NCBI GenBank assembly: GCA_016223135.1
Contig: JACRPQ010000019.1
Coordinates: 1 to 57,025, forward strand
DNA: 57,025 nt
DNA from: Chloroflexota bacterium
GTDB taxonomy: Bacteria > Chloroflexota > Anaerolineae > Anaerolineales > Villigracilaceae
Reading direction: 5' to 3'
Both the position numbers and the translations under genes were made by a program. The notes beneath the pieces were generated by a model that was not told where the DNA came from, ran no database searches, and was given only the letters and a program-made list of their open reading frames with translations. Shown in pieces: positions 25,206 to 32,812 of this stretch; position 1 is the stretch's first letter; each line of letters opens with the position of its first letter.

Positions 25206-25607
25206 TTATTGCACTTTGAACTCGATATCTTCCTTGTAATCCAGACCATCCTTGCGGACATACACGGTAATCTTCCAATTGCCGCTCATGCTGAAGTTGG
25301 CATTGATGGAATAGCGCCCTTCACCCTGCTCAGTGGCGAGACCGCTCATCCCCATGCCGGTCATGTCCGTGTGGTCGGCAGAAACATCCACAGTCGCACC
25401 CTCGATGGGCTTGCCATCTCCATCCGTGATCGTCAGGATCAATTCCATGTTGCCCATCATGGCAGGATTGGGATTGGTCTCAATCTGGATATTTACCGGA
25501 CTCGACGATCCTGACTCGACCGGGGCGGCAGGCTGTGCGGAGCTGCCGCAAGCCGCCAATACACCTGCCAGTAAAACCAACATACTGATAAAGAACATCT
25601 TTCGCAT
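25206..25607 (-). CDS. FixH/YtkA-like lipoprotein
   Basis: I set the start at ATG 25607 because AAGGAGAG precedes it. The 133-residue product has a lipobox (VLAAC) and an Ig-like domain of the YtkA/FixH type (NPAMMGNMELILTITD... FSMSGNWKITVYV). Its many Met and His residues (ADHTDMTGMGMSG) suggest copper contact. FixH-like proteins help assemble copper sites in oxidases. Confidence 0.78.
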   Translation of the reverse strand: MRKMFFISMLVLLAGVLAACGSSAQPAAPVESGSSSPVNIQIETNPNPAMMGNMELILTITDGDGKPIEGATVDVSADHTDMTGMGMSGLATEQGEGRYSINANFSMSGNWKITVYVRKDGLDYKEDIEFKVQ

Positions 25608-25629
25608 TTTTACTCTCTCCTTGAGTATT

Positions 25630-26706
25630 TTATTCAACGACTTCGATCATCAACATCAAACCACCTGGTTCAACATTGTCGTTGGTGGTGTGGTGCAGGA
25701 TGTGACAGTGCAACATCCATTGTCCGGTCTCTGTGGCGACGAACTCAATGTCGTAGCGTTCTCCCGGTGCGACACTGACCGTGTCCTTGGTCAACTGTGC
25801 CACCTCGGGGACAGGATGCCCATCCGTCGCCACGATCCTGAAGGGTACACCATGCAGATGCATCGGATGAATGAATTGACCAATGGCAATGAAGCGCAGC
25901 CGAACCAGATCGCCTTTCTTGACAGTGATGGTTTCGGTGGCAGGGAAGGACTTGCCGTTGATCGTGAAGTAATTGGGCTCCATCCCACTCATGGGCATGG
26001 CGGCATACGTTTGCCCATCCGTCATACGCCATTCCGAGATCATCAGGGTTTTATCCACAACGGGTGGATTGGCATCCGGTTCCTTTGGGTCAATGATGAA
26101 GGGCGCATAAAGCCCGGCGCCAACCTGCACATCGCCCTCATAATGCGAGTGATACATGAACGTCCCAGCCGGCTTGGCGGTGAACTCGTAAGTAAACGTC
26201 TCACCCGGCTGGATCGGATCCTGGGTAACGCCCGGAACGCCGTCCATTGCATTTGGGACTTCGACTCCATGCCAGTGGATCGTAGTTGGATCGGGTAATT
26301 CGTTCTTTACGATCACCCGAACCTGATCACCTTCCGTAACGCGGATCATCGGTCCGGGAACGGTTCCGTTATATGTGAATGCGGTGACGGTCACTCCATC
26401 CAGGATTTCCCATTGAACAGCCTTGGTGGTTAACTCAAAGACCTTGACGCCATCTTCCAGGCGGTATTCCAAGGGCTGTCCGCCATCAGCTTCGGTGGCA
26501 GGCTGGACGTTGGGAGCAGTGATCGGCTCCATCATATGAGCCGCTTCGGGGTTTTCCATCATCATGCTGCCCGGGGTGGGCGTCCCATCCGCCATACCTG
26601 AATTGTCATTATTCATGGGCATGTCCCCATTGGAGGCTGTGGCTGGCGCGCAAGCCGATAATATCAAAGCGAGACTCGTTATTGTAAAAAATAAAATCTT
26701 CTTCAT
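25630..26706 (-). CDS. Two-domain multicopper oxidase (lipoprotein)
   Basis: The 358-residue product has a lipobox (ALILSAC), a Met-rich linker (about 25-60) and two cupredoxin domains. Copper motifs are IHWHG and MYHSH in domain 1 and HPMHLHG and LHCHILHH in domain 2. The type-1 Cys is in domain 2 and not in domain 1, unlike copper nitrite reductase, so it is nearer to two-domain laccases. It should oxidise Cu(I) or phenolic substrates outside the membrane. It leads a six-gene operon that ends with the NarX/NarL-like pair. Confidence 0.88.
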   Translation of the reverse strand: MKKILFFTITSLALILSACAPATASNGDMPMNNDNSGMADGTPTPGSMMMENPEAAHMMEPITAPNVQPATEADGGQPLEYRLEDGVKVFELTTKAVQWEILDGVTVTAFTYNGTVPGPMIRVTEGDQVRVIVKNELPDPTTIHWHGVEVPNAMDGVPGVTQDPIQPGETFTYEFTAKPAGTFMYHSHYEGDVQVGAGLYAPFIIDPKEPDANPPVVDKTLMISEWRMTDGQTYAAMPMSGMEPNYFTINGKSFPATETITVKKGDLVRLRFIAIGQFIHPMHLHGVPFRIVATDGHPVPEVAQLTKDTVSVAPGERYDIEFVATETGQWMLHCHILHHTTNDNVEPGGLMLMIEVVE

Positions 26707-26739
26707 TATGGTTCCTCTGCAAAGTTGGAATAGTGCTTG

Positions 26740-26808
26740 AATATAAGGATTTCCCCTTGATCCATCCAGCGCAATTTGACGCGGGAATCCATAGGCAATA
26801 TTGCCTAT
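26740..26808 (-). promoter_or_regulatory. Shared-layout promoter of the two-domain oxidase operon
   Basis: Minus strand: perfect palindrome 26808-26791 (ATAGGCAATATTGCCTAT), 17 nt, TGCGCT at 26773-26768, 22 nt, and TATATT at 26745-26740, with ATG at 26706. This is the best palindrome of the set, and the operon encodes the NarL-type regulator, which would allow autoregulation. Confidence 0.77.
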
Positions 26809-26815
26809 GTGAATA

Positions 26816-27169
26816 TCAGACAGAAACTGCCGCCCTGATATCCAATGCCTCTTTGATGGAGGCGACCAACTTTTTATCTATCCGTTGGGATGGGTCATCG
26901 GCAATGGAGAAGCGCGTTTGTCCGTCACTTCCGTGCAGGATCAGTGGGACAGGTTCAGCAGACTCCCCATAAACCATTAGAACAACCATCTGGCAATCAC
27001 AGTCCGCTGTGCCATGATGCGGGCAGGGACAATCCTGCTGGGTATGTCGCGCGGTATGCAGGTCAAAGGTTTGCAAAGCCCGCAAACCACCTTGCAATAA
27101 TTTTTTCTTCGCTGCCTGCAAAGCCATGTCGCAGGGCAGATCAACAATCAGGAAGGAAGATGTGGTCAT
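26816..27169 (-). CDS. Hypothetical protein with Cys/His metal-binding motif
   Basis: I do not recognise this 117-residue soluble protein. A central segment DCPCPHHGTADCDCQ packs four cysteines and two histidines and looks like a metal site. The rest is mixed alpha/beta. GAGGTG precedes the ATG, and a promoter of the shared type controls it, so it is likely part of the same metal or redox response. Confidence 0.65.
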   Translation of the reverse strand: MTTSSFLIVDLPCDMALQAAKKKLLQGGLRALQTFDLHTARHTQQDCPCPHHGTADCDCQMVVLMVYGESAEPVPLILHGSDGQTRFSIADDPSQRIDKKLVASIKEALDIRAAVSV

Positions 27170-27198
27170 GGAACACCTCTATCATTTGGATGTTCTCC

Positions 27199-27267
27199 AT
27201 TGTAGGTATGTTTCCAATCGAATAGGAGAGCCGCGTGGCGTATTCGGGCTTAGGCAATATTGCCTAT
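27199..27267 (-). promoter_or_regulatory. Shared-layout promoter of the Cys/His protein gene
   Basis: Minus strand: palindrome 27267-27250 (ATAGGCAATATTGCCTAA), 17 nt, GGCTCT at 27232-27227, 22 nt, and TACAAT at 27204-27199, with ATG at 27169. Confidence 0.75.
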
Positions 27268-27270
27268 AAG

Positions 27271-27302
27271 AAATCCCCTGTCATTGTACCGACAGGGGAT
27301 TT
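27271..27302 (-). terminator. Intrinsic terminator of the beta-propeller gene
   Basis: A perfect 12-bp stem (AAATCCCCTGTC with GACAGGGGATTT) and an 8-nt loop lie after the propeller gene; the 3' flank on the minus strand is TTTCTTAT. Confidence 0.8.
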
Positions 27303-27325
27303 CTTGGGCTGCAAACTTCAGATTC

Positions 27326-28438
27326 TCACGGCATGGGCATATTCATGCCACCCTCCGGGATTTCAAGTTGAATTTCCGCAGGGGCATTCCCCGGCGCGGG
27401 AAGCGGCGAGAAGCTAATGCCATTGGGCGCCATGCCCGTTGGGACGGTGGCGACAACCGCCATTTTTTCCAAGTCAATGACCGATACCGTGTCTTCATAG
27501 ATATTCGATATGTAGGCGTATTGGCTCGATGGATCAATCACGACTCCGTGTGCGCCCTGCCCTGTTTCAATGGTTGCAATCACCTGGAAAGTCGCGACAT
27601 CCACAACCGACACAGTGGTGCTTGGGGTATCCTTTGTCCCCTGATTGGCGGTCAGAACAAACTTGTTGTTGGGGGTCACAAAAACCTGGATCGGACCTCC
27701 GCCCACATCCACCTTGCCGACCAGTTCCTGCGCAGCAACGTCCACCTTGCCAAGCGCGTTTTCGCCGTTGAGGGAGAAGTAAACAAACTCCCCGTCGGGC
27801 GAAAAGCCCACTTGAACAGGATGCTCGCCAACTTCTATATCGGCGACCTTTACATCCTGCGCGGTGTCAATCACGCTCAGGGTGGTGGATTTGGCATTGG
27901 CAACGTAAACCCACATCCCGTCGGGGCTGACGCGCAAACCGTGCGGATACTCGCCGACCGGGATCGTGGCAATGGCAGACATCGCTTCCACATCAATCAC
28001 AGTGACCGTATTATCCCCGCCGTTCGTGGCATACGCTTTTTTGCCATCGGGTGTCAGCACGATATGTGCGGGCATCATCCCAGTTGGCACGACACCATGA
28101 ACCTCAAAAGTGACGGCATCGATCTTAATCGCCAGTGAGTCGTGCCCGCTCACCGCCCAGACGGTTTTGCCATCCGGGGCAACCTGTAGGTTGTGGGCGC
28201 CCTCGACTCCGGTAAGCGTGGTCAGGACTTGATTCGTTGCCGCATTGATCACGGTAATGCTGTTGCCCTCCTCGTCTGCCACCCAAACTGTTCCATCCAA
28301 TCCTGCAACGGGTTGATCCGGTTGGGTCTGGGCGGGTTGTTCGGTCATTTCAGGTTTCGCCGGCGCGCCACATGCACTCAAGACAACCGTGGCGATGATC
28401 AGCGCGGGCATAATCTTCCAAATCAAAAACTTATTCAT
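27326..28438 (-). CDS. YncE-like beta-propeller lipoprotein
   Basis: The start at ATG 28438 follows AAGGAG; a TTG three codons earlier is in frame. The 370-residue product has a lipobox (VVLSAC) and seven YVTN-type repeats of about 42 residues (VTVIDVEAMSAIATIPVG, LSVIDTAQDVKVADIEVG and so on), which form a propeller outside the membrane. Similar proteins occur next to copper oxidases and nitrite reductases. The C-terminal tail is Met/Pro-rich (GGMNMPMP). The exact role is unknown. Confidence 0.85.
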   Translation of the reverse strand: MNKFLIWKIMPALIIATVVLSACGAPAKPEMTEQPAQTQPDQPVAGLDGTVWVADEEGNSITVINAATNQVLTTLTGVEGAHNLQVAPDGKTVWAVSGHDSLAIKIDAVTFEVHGVVPTGMMPAHIVLTPDGKKAYATNGGDNTVTVIDVEAMSAIATIPVGEYPHGLRVSPDGMWVYVANAKSTTLSVIDTAQDVKVADIEVGEHPVQVGFSPDGEFVYFSLNGENALGKVDVAAQELVGKVDVGGGPIQVFVTPNNKFVLTANQGTKDTPSTTVSVVDVATFQVIATIETGQGAHGVVIDPSSQYAYISNIYEDTVSVIDLEKMAVVATVPTGMAPNGISFSPLPAPGNAPAEIQLEIPEGGMNMPMP

Positions 28439-28507
28439 ATGGTTCAACTCCTTCTGGTTGGATCGAATATCGTCCGCACTTATACAGCACCCACCCTCAA
28501 GTTGAAC

Positions 28508-28525
28508 ATACGCATTTTTGCCTAA
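28508..28525 (-). promoter_or_regulatory. Degenerate copy of the shared palindrome
   Basis: TTAGGCAAAAATGCGTAT on the minus strand matches the palindrome at most positions and lies 70 nt before the propeller start codon. The TGCGCT-like box and -10 are not at the standard spacing, so membership is uncertain. Confidence 0.45.
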
Positions 28526-28563
28526 TACGTCATGCTTTATCCAAATTACTCACAAATTCGATT

Positions 28564-28770
28564 TCAAACTTTATCTTCTTCAATTCGAACATATTGATCG
28601 GGAACACGTTCAAAAAGATGTTTGCAGACCTCGGAGCAAAAGTAATAAGTCCTCCCTTTGTGAACAACCTGAAAGGGCGGGTTCTTTGGATCGACTTTCA
28701 TTTCACACACAGGATCGATTTCAAACTCCTGCCCGGTCGGATAAAATTTCCGCATATTAAAACTATTCAT
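28564..28770 (-). CDS. YHS-domain protein
   Basis: The 68-residue protein has an extra N-terminal stretch and then a YHS domain (IDPVCEMKV, YFCSEVCKHLF). AGGAG lies 12 nt before the ATG; a second ATG at 28755 is possible. It is one of four stand-alone YHS genes in the window and shows no shared-type promoter at the usual distance. Confidence 0.82.
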   Translation of the reverse strand: MNSFNMRKFYPTGQEFEIDPVCEMKVDPKNPPFQVVHKGRTYYFCSEVCKHLFERVPDQYVRIEEDKV

Positions 28771-28926
28771 GATACTTCTAGTCTCCTATTGGCTCACCGC
28801 ATGAAGAACAAAAGCGAGCGTTCGATTCGTTTTGAGTTCCCCTCGATCACACATGGAAACTACTTAACGGCTGAAAATCCTACCCGATGAATGTAAAAAA
28901 CACATGAAGAATTATCGAAGATCAAC

Positions 28927-28995
28927 ATAGGCAGTTTTGCCTACGCTTTGTTCAGCCACTTGGCGCAAGACGCCGCCCACTGCAAGGGCTATGAT
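28927..28995 (+). promoter_or_regulatory. Shared-layout promoter of the Rieske/transpeptidase operon
   Basis: Plus strand: palindrome 28927-28944 (ATAGGCAGTTTTGCCTAC), 17 nt, GGCGCA at 28962-28967, 22 nt, and TATGAT at 28990-28995, with ATG at 29017. It is the only copy reading to the right. Confidence 0.74.
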
Positions 28996-29016
28996 GACAC
29001 AAAAGGAATATTTTCG

Positions 29017-29490
29017 ATGAAACGATTCTTCATTCCATTTGTGGCATTCCTGCTCGGCTCGGCGCTGATCGCCTCGTTCTACATCGGCATCCTCACCTGG
29101 GCGCAGGGCTGGGACTACGCCTCATCTCAATTCATCCGTGACCGTTGGTATGTCATCCCGATCATCCTCGGCTTTGGTATCCAAGCCGCGCTCTATTCCA
29201 TCCTGCGATTCCGCCTGTTCATTCCAGTTACATCCACAGGACATGCCGGCTCAATGATAGGCGCGAGCGGAGGCACATCCGCCACTGCGATGGTCGCGTG
29301 TTGCATTCATCATGTCACCGATGTTTTACCCATTCTTGGTTTGAGTGCGGCGGCAAGTTTTCTCACCCGTTATCAACGCCCCTTCATGCTTATCGGACTC
29401 GCCATGAACCTCATCGGAATTGGCGTCATGCTCTTCGTGCTTTATCGTGAACGACAAAAACTTCAACCTGTACTTCTGGAGACAAAATGA
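29017..29490 (+). CDS. Polytopic membrane protein of unknown function
   Basis: AAAAGGA supports ATG 29017; the frame is open to 28948. The 157-residue protein has four membrane helices and a conserved-looking segment GASGGTSATAMVACCIHHVTD, with paired Cys and His in a helix that could hold a metal. I do not recognise the family with certainty. It is the first gene of a five-gene operon. Confidence 0.7.
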   Translation: MKRFFIPFVAFLLGSALIASFYIGILTWAQGWDYASSQFIRDRWYVIPIILGFGIQAALYSILRFRLFIPVTSTGHAGSMIGASGGTSATAMVACCIHHVTDVLPILGLSAAASFLTRYQRPFMLIGLAMNLIGIGVMLFVLYRERQKLQPVLLETK

Positions 29491-29966
29491 AACGACTCTT
29501 ACTTCCCGCCCTTATTATTTTGACTTTTGTTATCACAGCCTGTTCAGCGACTTTATCCCCGCTTCCAACCCAGCCGCCATCTGATCCTGTTTCGACGGTA
29601 TCAGCCTCCCCCGAATTTGACTCTGCCACCCGCATGGACGACCAGGGAGCGATTATCTTTGAAGTCACCCCACTTAACTTGGACTCAGCGACTACCGAAT
29701 CTGTTGAGTTCAATATTGTCCTGACCACCCATTCGATTGACCTGAGCATGGATCTAGCCGCAACTGCAACGCTCTTAACCGATACAGGAGTCAGCGTGAA
29801 TTCAACCCTCTGGGATGCGCCGCGCGGTGGTCATCATGTGGAAGGAAAATTGATTTTTCCAGCGGCGCAGGATGGTAAATCCATTCTGGATGGAGCGACA
29901 AAGCTCACCCTCACCATTACCAACGTGGATGCCCCCACCCGCATCTTTGAATGGGAGTTGAAATAG
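29487..29966 (+). CDS. Lipoprotein with predicted beta-sandwich domain
   Basis: The ATG overlaps the previous stop (ATGA). The 159-residue product has a lipobox (FVITAC), a Pro/Ser linker and a beta-rich domain with DAPRGGHHVEGKLIFPA. His-His and Met residues are present, but no known metal motif is clear. Function unknown; the coupling to a Rieske gene suggests an envelope redox role. Confidence 0.65.
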   Translation: MKRLLLPALIILTFVITACSATLSPLPTQPPSDPVSTVSASPEFDSATRMDDQGAIIFEVTPLNLDSATTESVEFNIVLTTHSIDLSMDLAATATLLTDTGVSVNSTLWDAPRGGHHVEGKLIFPAAQDGKSILDGATKLTLTITNVDAPTRIFEWELK

Positions 29967-29978
29967 CAAGAGGAAGAA

Positions 29979-30476
29979 ATGGCGCACAAAACAGATATCA
30001 GCCGTCGTGACTTCATCAAATCGGTTGCCGGGTTCGTCGGAATGCTCATCGGCATTGGGATCGGTCTTCCCTCCATTTTGTATCTTCTTTCGCCATCGCT
30101 TGAAAAAACGCAAGACGATTTAATCATCGATCTTGGCTCGCTTGAAAGATATCCGATTGGCATTCCAACCCGGTTTGAATTTACCCGCACCAGGGTCAAC
30201 GGATGGGAACGGACGGCAACCAACTATGGCTTGTTCGTTCTGCGTAAGAGTGAAAGTGAAGTAAGGGTATTCTCTAACATTTGCACCCACCTTGGCTGTC
30301 GTGTTACCTGGCATCCTGACCAGGGACATTACATCAGTCCCTGCCATGACGGTCATTTTGATATGGTTGGTAATGTGGTCAGCGGTCCGCCGCCGCGTCC
30401 TCTGGATGAATTCACTGCTGAAATAAAAAATGGCAATCTCATTGTTTCCCTTCCGCCTGTAAAGCGGAAAGGGTAA
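29979..30476 (+). CDS. Rieske iron-sulfur protein
   Basis: The 165-residue product has a Tat-type N-terminus (SRRDFIKSVAGF) that remains as a membrane anchor, and a Rieske domain with both ligand boxes CTHLGC and SPCHDGHF, which bind a [2Fe-2S] cluster. It resembles the iron-sulfur subunit of cytochrome bc or QcrA complexes, but no cytochrome b gene is nearby. It may pass electrons to the copper proteins of this cluster. Confidence 0.92.
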   Translation: MAHKTDISRRDFIKSVAGFVGMLIGIGIGLPSILYLLSPSLEKTQDDLIIDLGSLERYPIGIPTRFEFTRTRVNGWERTATNYGLFVLRKSESEVRVFSNICTHLGCRVTWHPDQGHYISPCHDGHFDMVGNVVSGPPPRPLDEFTAEIKNGNLIVSLPPVKRKG

Positions 30477-30488
30477 AGGAAGGTTCAC

Positions 30489-30722
30489 ATGAATAAACGT
30501 CATATCTGGATCATGCTGCTTGGCTGCTTGCTTCCCATTCTGGGTCTGGCAGCTGTCCTGCTCCTGAAAGTCCCCATCAATACAGTCGTCTATGTGGGGC
30601 TGGCATTGCTTTGCCCGCTGGCTCATTTTTTCATGATGGGCAACATGCACAATCACAACAGCCAGCCGGACCAGCATCACGATCATTCCGTCCATGACAA
30701 GACATCCACTCACTCGCCGTGA
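30489..30722 (+). CDS. Small DUF2933-like membrane protein with His-rich tail
   Basis: The 77-residue product has two short hydrophobic helices, CPLAHFFMM at the end of the second, and a tail with many His residues (MHNHNSQPDQHHDHSVHD). I compare it with DUF2933 proteins found next to copper genes; this is from memory. GGAAGG precedes the ATG. Confidence 0.65.
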   Translation: MNKRHIWIMLLGCLLPILGLAAVLLLKVPINTVVYVGLALLCPLAHFFMMGNMHNHNSQPDQHHDHSVHDKTSTHSP

Positions 30723-31788
30723 TTTTCTAAAGATCGCCGCATTGGGCGCCGGCGCACTTGCCTTTCGACCATTTACCTGGCAGGGGATTTCAGAATTACA
30801 ACAGTCGGAACTGTTGGGGCGTATCACGGTTGGCAAGGTGGATGTATATGCGCGCCCAGATGGGAATGAACAGATCGTGGGCGCTCTGTATGAGGATCAG
30901 GTTATCCCCTGGATTCGGGAAGTGGTTGGAACCATGCCCGGCAGGATCAATCAACGCTGGGTCGAGACTCCCTATGGTTATGTGTGGGGCGGAAACCTGC
31001 AACCCGTGCGCAACCTGCCAAATTCGCCAGTGTCCACTCTGCCAAGTACGAGTCTGGGACCTGGCATGTGGGTTGAAGTCACCGTTCCTTATGTAGACTT
31101 GATTCTCGATAATCCGCCATCGCGCGCACCGTGGCTCCAATACCGCGAATCGATTGGGCTGCCGGCGCGGTTCGTCTATAGTCAGGTGGTCTGGGTGGAT
31201 CAGATTCGCGCCGAAGCGGATGGAAGAGTCTGGTATCGGTTGAATGAACGCTTTGGATCCGGCGACCTGTTCTGGGGTCCGGCTGAGGCGTTTCGTCCAC
31301 TGACTGCGGATGAAATCGCTCCCGTTAACCCGGAAGCGGAAGAAAAAAGGATCGTGGTCAATATTGATTATCAAACCTTATCGTGCTATGAGGGAAAGAA
31401 TGAGGTGTATTTCGCGCGTATTTCCAGTGGTGCACTGTACGATGCATGGGGCAATCCTGTGGATGCATGGGCGACCCCGGTAGGCGAATTCCCGATCTGG
31501 CGGAAGGCGATCTCCTTGCCATTAAGCGGTGGAAGTGCATCAGCAGGCTGGAGTCTGCCGGCTGTTGGGTGGGTCAGTTTATTCGTTGGCTCCGGTGTGG
31601 CAATCCATTCCACCTATTGGCACAACAATTATGGTGAACCCTCCTCACGAGGATGCGTCAACGCCAGCCCGGAGGATGCAAAATGGATCTTTCGCTGGTC
31701 TCAACCACTTGTATCTTACGACCCTGGGGATGTTACCGTGGAGATGCCAGGTGGAACCCGGGTGAGCGTTGAAAAGAAAGAGTTTTAG
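30694..31788 (+). CDS. Tat-exported L,D-transpeptidase (YkuD)
   Basis: The start overlaps the previous gene by 29 nt. The 364-residue product has a Tat signal (TRRDFLKIAALGAGALAF), an SH3-like middle region, and a YkuD catalytic domain with HSTYWHN and SSRGCVNAS holding the His and Cys of the active site. It cross-links peptidoglycan or anchors proteins to it. The enzyme is an unexpected end to a Rieske operon. Confidence 0.88.
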   Translation: MTRHPLTRRDFLKIAALGAGALAFRPFTWQGISELQQSELLGRITVGKVDVYARPDGNEQIVGALYEDQVIPWIREVVGTMPGRINQRWVETPYGYVWGGNLQPVRNLPNSPVSTLPSTSLGPGMWVEVTVPYVDLILDNPPSRAPWLQYRESIGLPARFVYSQVVWVDQIRAEADGRVWYRLNERFGSGDLFWGPAEAFRPLTADEIAPVNPEAEEKRIVVNIDYQTLSCYEGKNEVYFARISSGALYDAWGNPVDAWATPVGEFPIWRKAISLPLSGGSASAGWSLPAVGWVSLFVGSGVAIHSTYWHNNYGEPSSRGCVNASPEDAKWIFRWSQPLVSYDPGDVTVEMPGGTRVSVEKKEF

Positions 31789-31852
31789 CCTATAGCATGA
31801 AGGGATAAGTAGGAGCGTTCATGCTGAATTAATTTGACTCGGTAATCTGAGA

Positions 31853-32710
31853 TTACTTCCAGGCATCTTCATAATCTGTTACATATTGCCTGAATGTGAT
31901 CGGGCTAATCCCAGTTAATCGCTCGACTTCATCTGTGATCGGTTCCGCCATTCCGAAACGTGTGGATGTGTACAAACCCGTCATCACCAGGGCAAACATG
32001 AAAGGCGTACCCCTGCGTATCGTCTCGATCAGGAAATAAAGCGGGTTCGGGTTGCGGTAGGTGATTCTTCGTCCCAATACCTCGCTCATGATCCTGGCTG
32101 CTTCCCAATAATCCAAGCGTTCACTGCCAGTCAGGTCGTAGTTCCTGCCGGCATGTCCATCCTCCAGCAAAGCCACCGCCGCCACCGCCCCGATGTCGCG
32201 CGCATCGACAAAGGCGGTTTTTGCCTTTCCCACCGGCACAAAAATCTCATTTCTTTCCTTGATCTCACGGCGATGGGTGGTATTCAGATTCTGCATAAAG
32301 AAACTACAGCGTAAAAAGGTTGTTTGCATGTTGATTGCCTTCAAATAGGTCTCCACCTTGTAGTGGGGGACATATTTTGTGTTCTCGATCCCGATCAGGG
32401 AGAGAAACACGGCATGGGTTACACCCGCGCGTTTGGCGGCATCCATCGAAGGAGCCATATCCCGCTGGATGTTCGTGATATGCGGTGGACGCATGTAGAA
32501 CATCTTCTGTACGCCCTTGAATGTTGCCTCGTAGGTGGTTGGGTCGGTAAAGTCAAAGCGAACCGCCTCGACTGAATCGCCAAGGCGCTCCCTGAGTTTG
32601 TTCACATCCATATCCGCCGCGCGCACATTCCCACCTCTGGCGAGTATTTGCCGTACGACTTCCGTGCCGACATTGCCCAGCGCGCCGATTACCAATATGG
32701 GGGCTGACAT
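31853..32710 (-). CDS. NmrA-like NAD(P)-binding reductase
   Basis: The 285-residue protein starts with a Rossmann motif (ILVIGALGNVGTEVVRQIL) and has an NmrA/atypical-SDR layout. AGGAG lies before the ATG. Members act as NAD(P)H sensors or quinone/azo reductases. It is divergent from the TetR gene and may be its target. Confidence 0.8.
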   Translation of the reverse strand: MSAPILVIGALGNVGTEVVRQILARGGNVRAADMDVNKLRERLGDSVEAVRFDFTDPTTYEATFKGVQKMFYMRPPHITNIQRDMAPSMDAAKRAGVTHAVFLSLIGIENTKYVPHYKVETYLKAINMQTTFLRCSFFMQNLNTTHRREIKERNEIFVPVGKAKTAFVDARDIGAVAAVALLEDGHAGRNYDLTGSERLDYWEAARIMSEVLGRRITYRNPNPLYFLIETIRRGTPFMFALVMTGLYTSTRFGMAEPITDEVERLTGISPITFRQYVTDYEDAWK

Positions 32711-32725
32711 TCATTTGCTCCTGGC

Positions 32726-32754
32726 TTGACTGTATATAGACCAGTCGTTATAAT
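32726..32754 (+). promoter_or_regulatory. tetR promoter with operator-like sequence in the spacer
   Basis: TTGACT (32726-32731), 17 nt, and TATAAT (32749-32754) make a strong promoter. The spacer contains TATATAGACCAGTCGT, which resembles the LmrA/YxaF operator as I recall it. CCAG-CAGTCGT is repeated just downstream. Confidence 0.6.
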
Positions 32755-32812
32755 AATCCAGCAGTCGTCTTTTGGAAAGATGACAAAAGACATCTTTTGG
32801 ACGGAGATAGAC

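Noticed and set aside
25630-26706. Copper nitrite reductase
   Set aside because: The type-1 Cys of nitrite reductases is in domain 1; here domain 1 has no Cys and the Cys is in the HCHILHH motif of domain 2, as in two-domain laccases.
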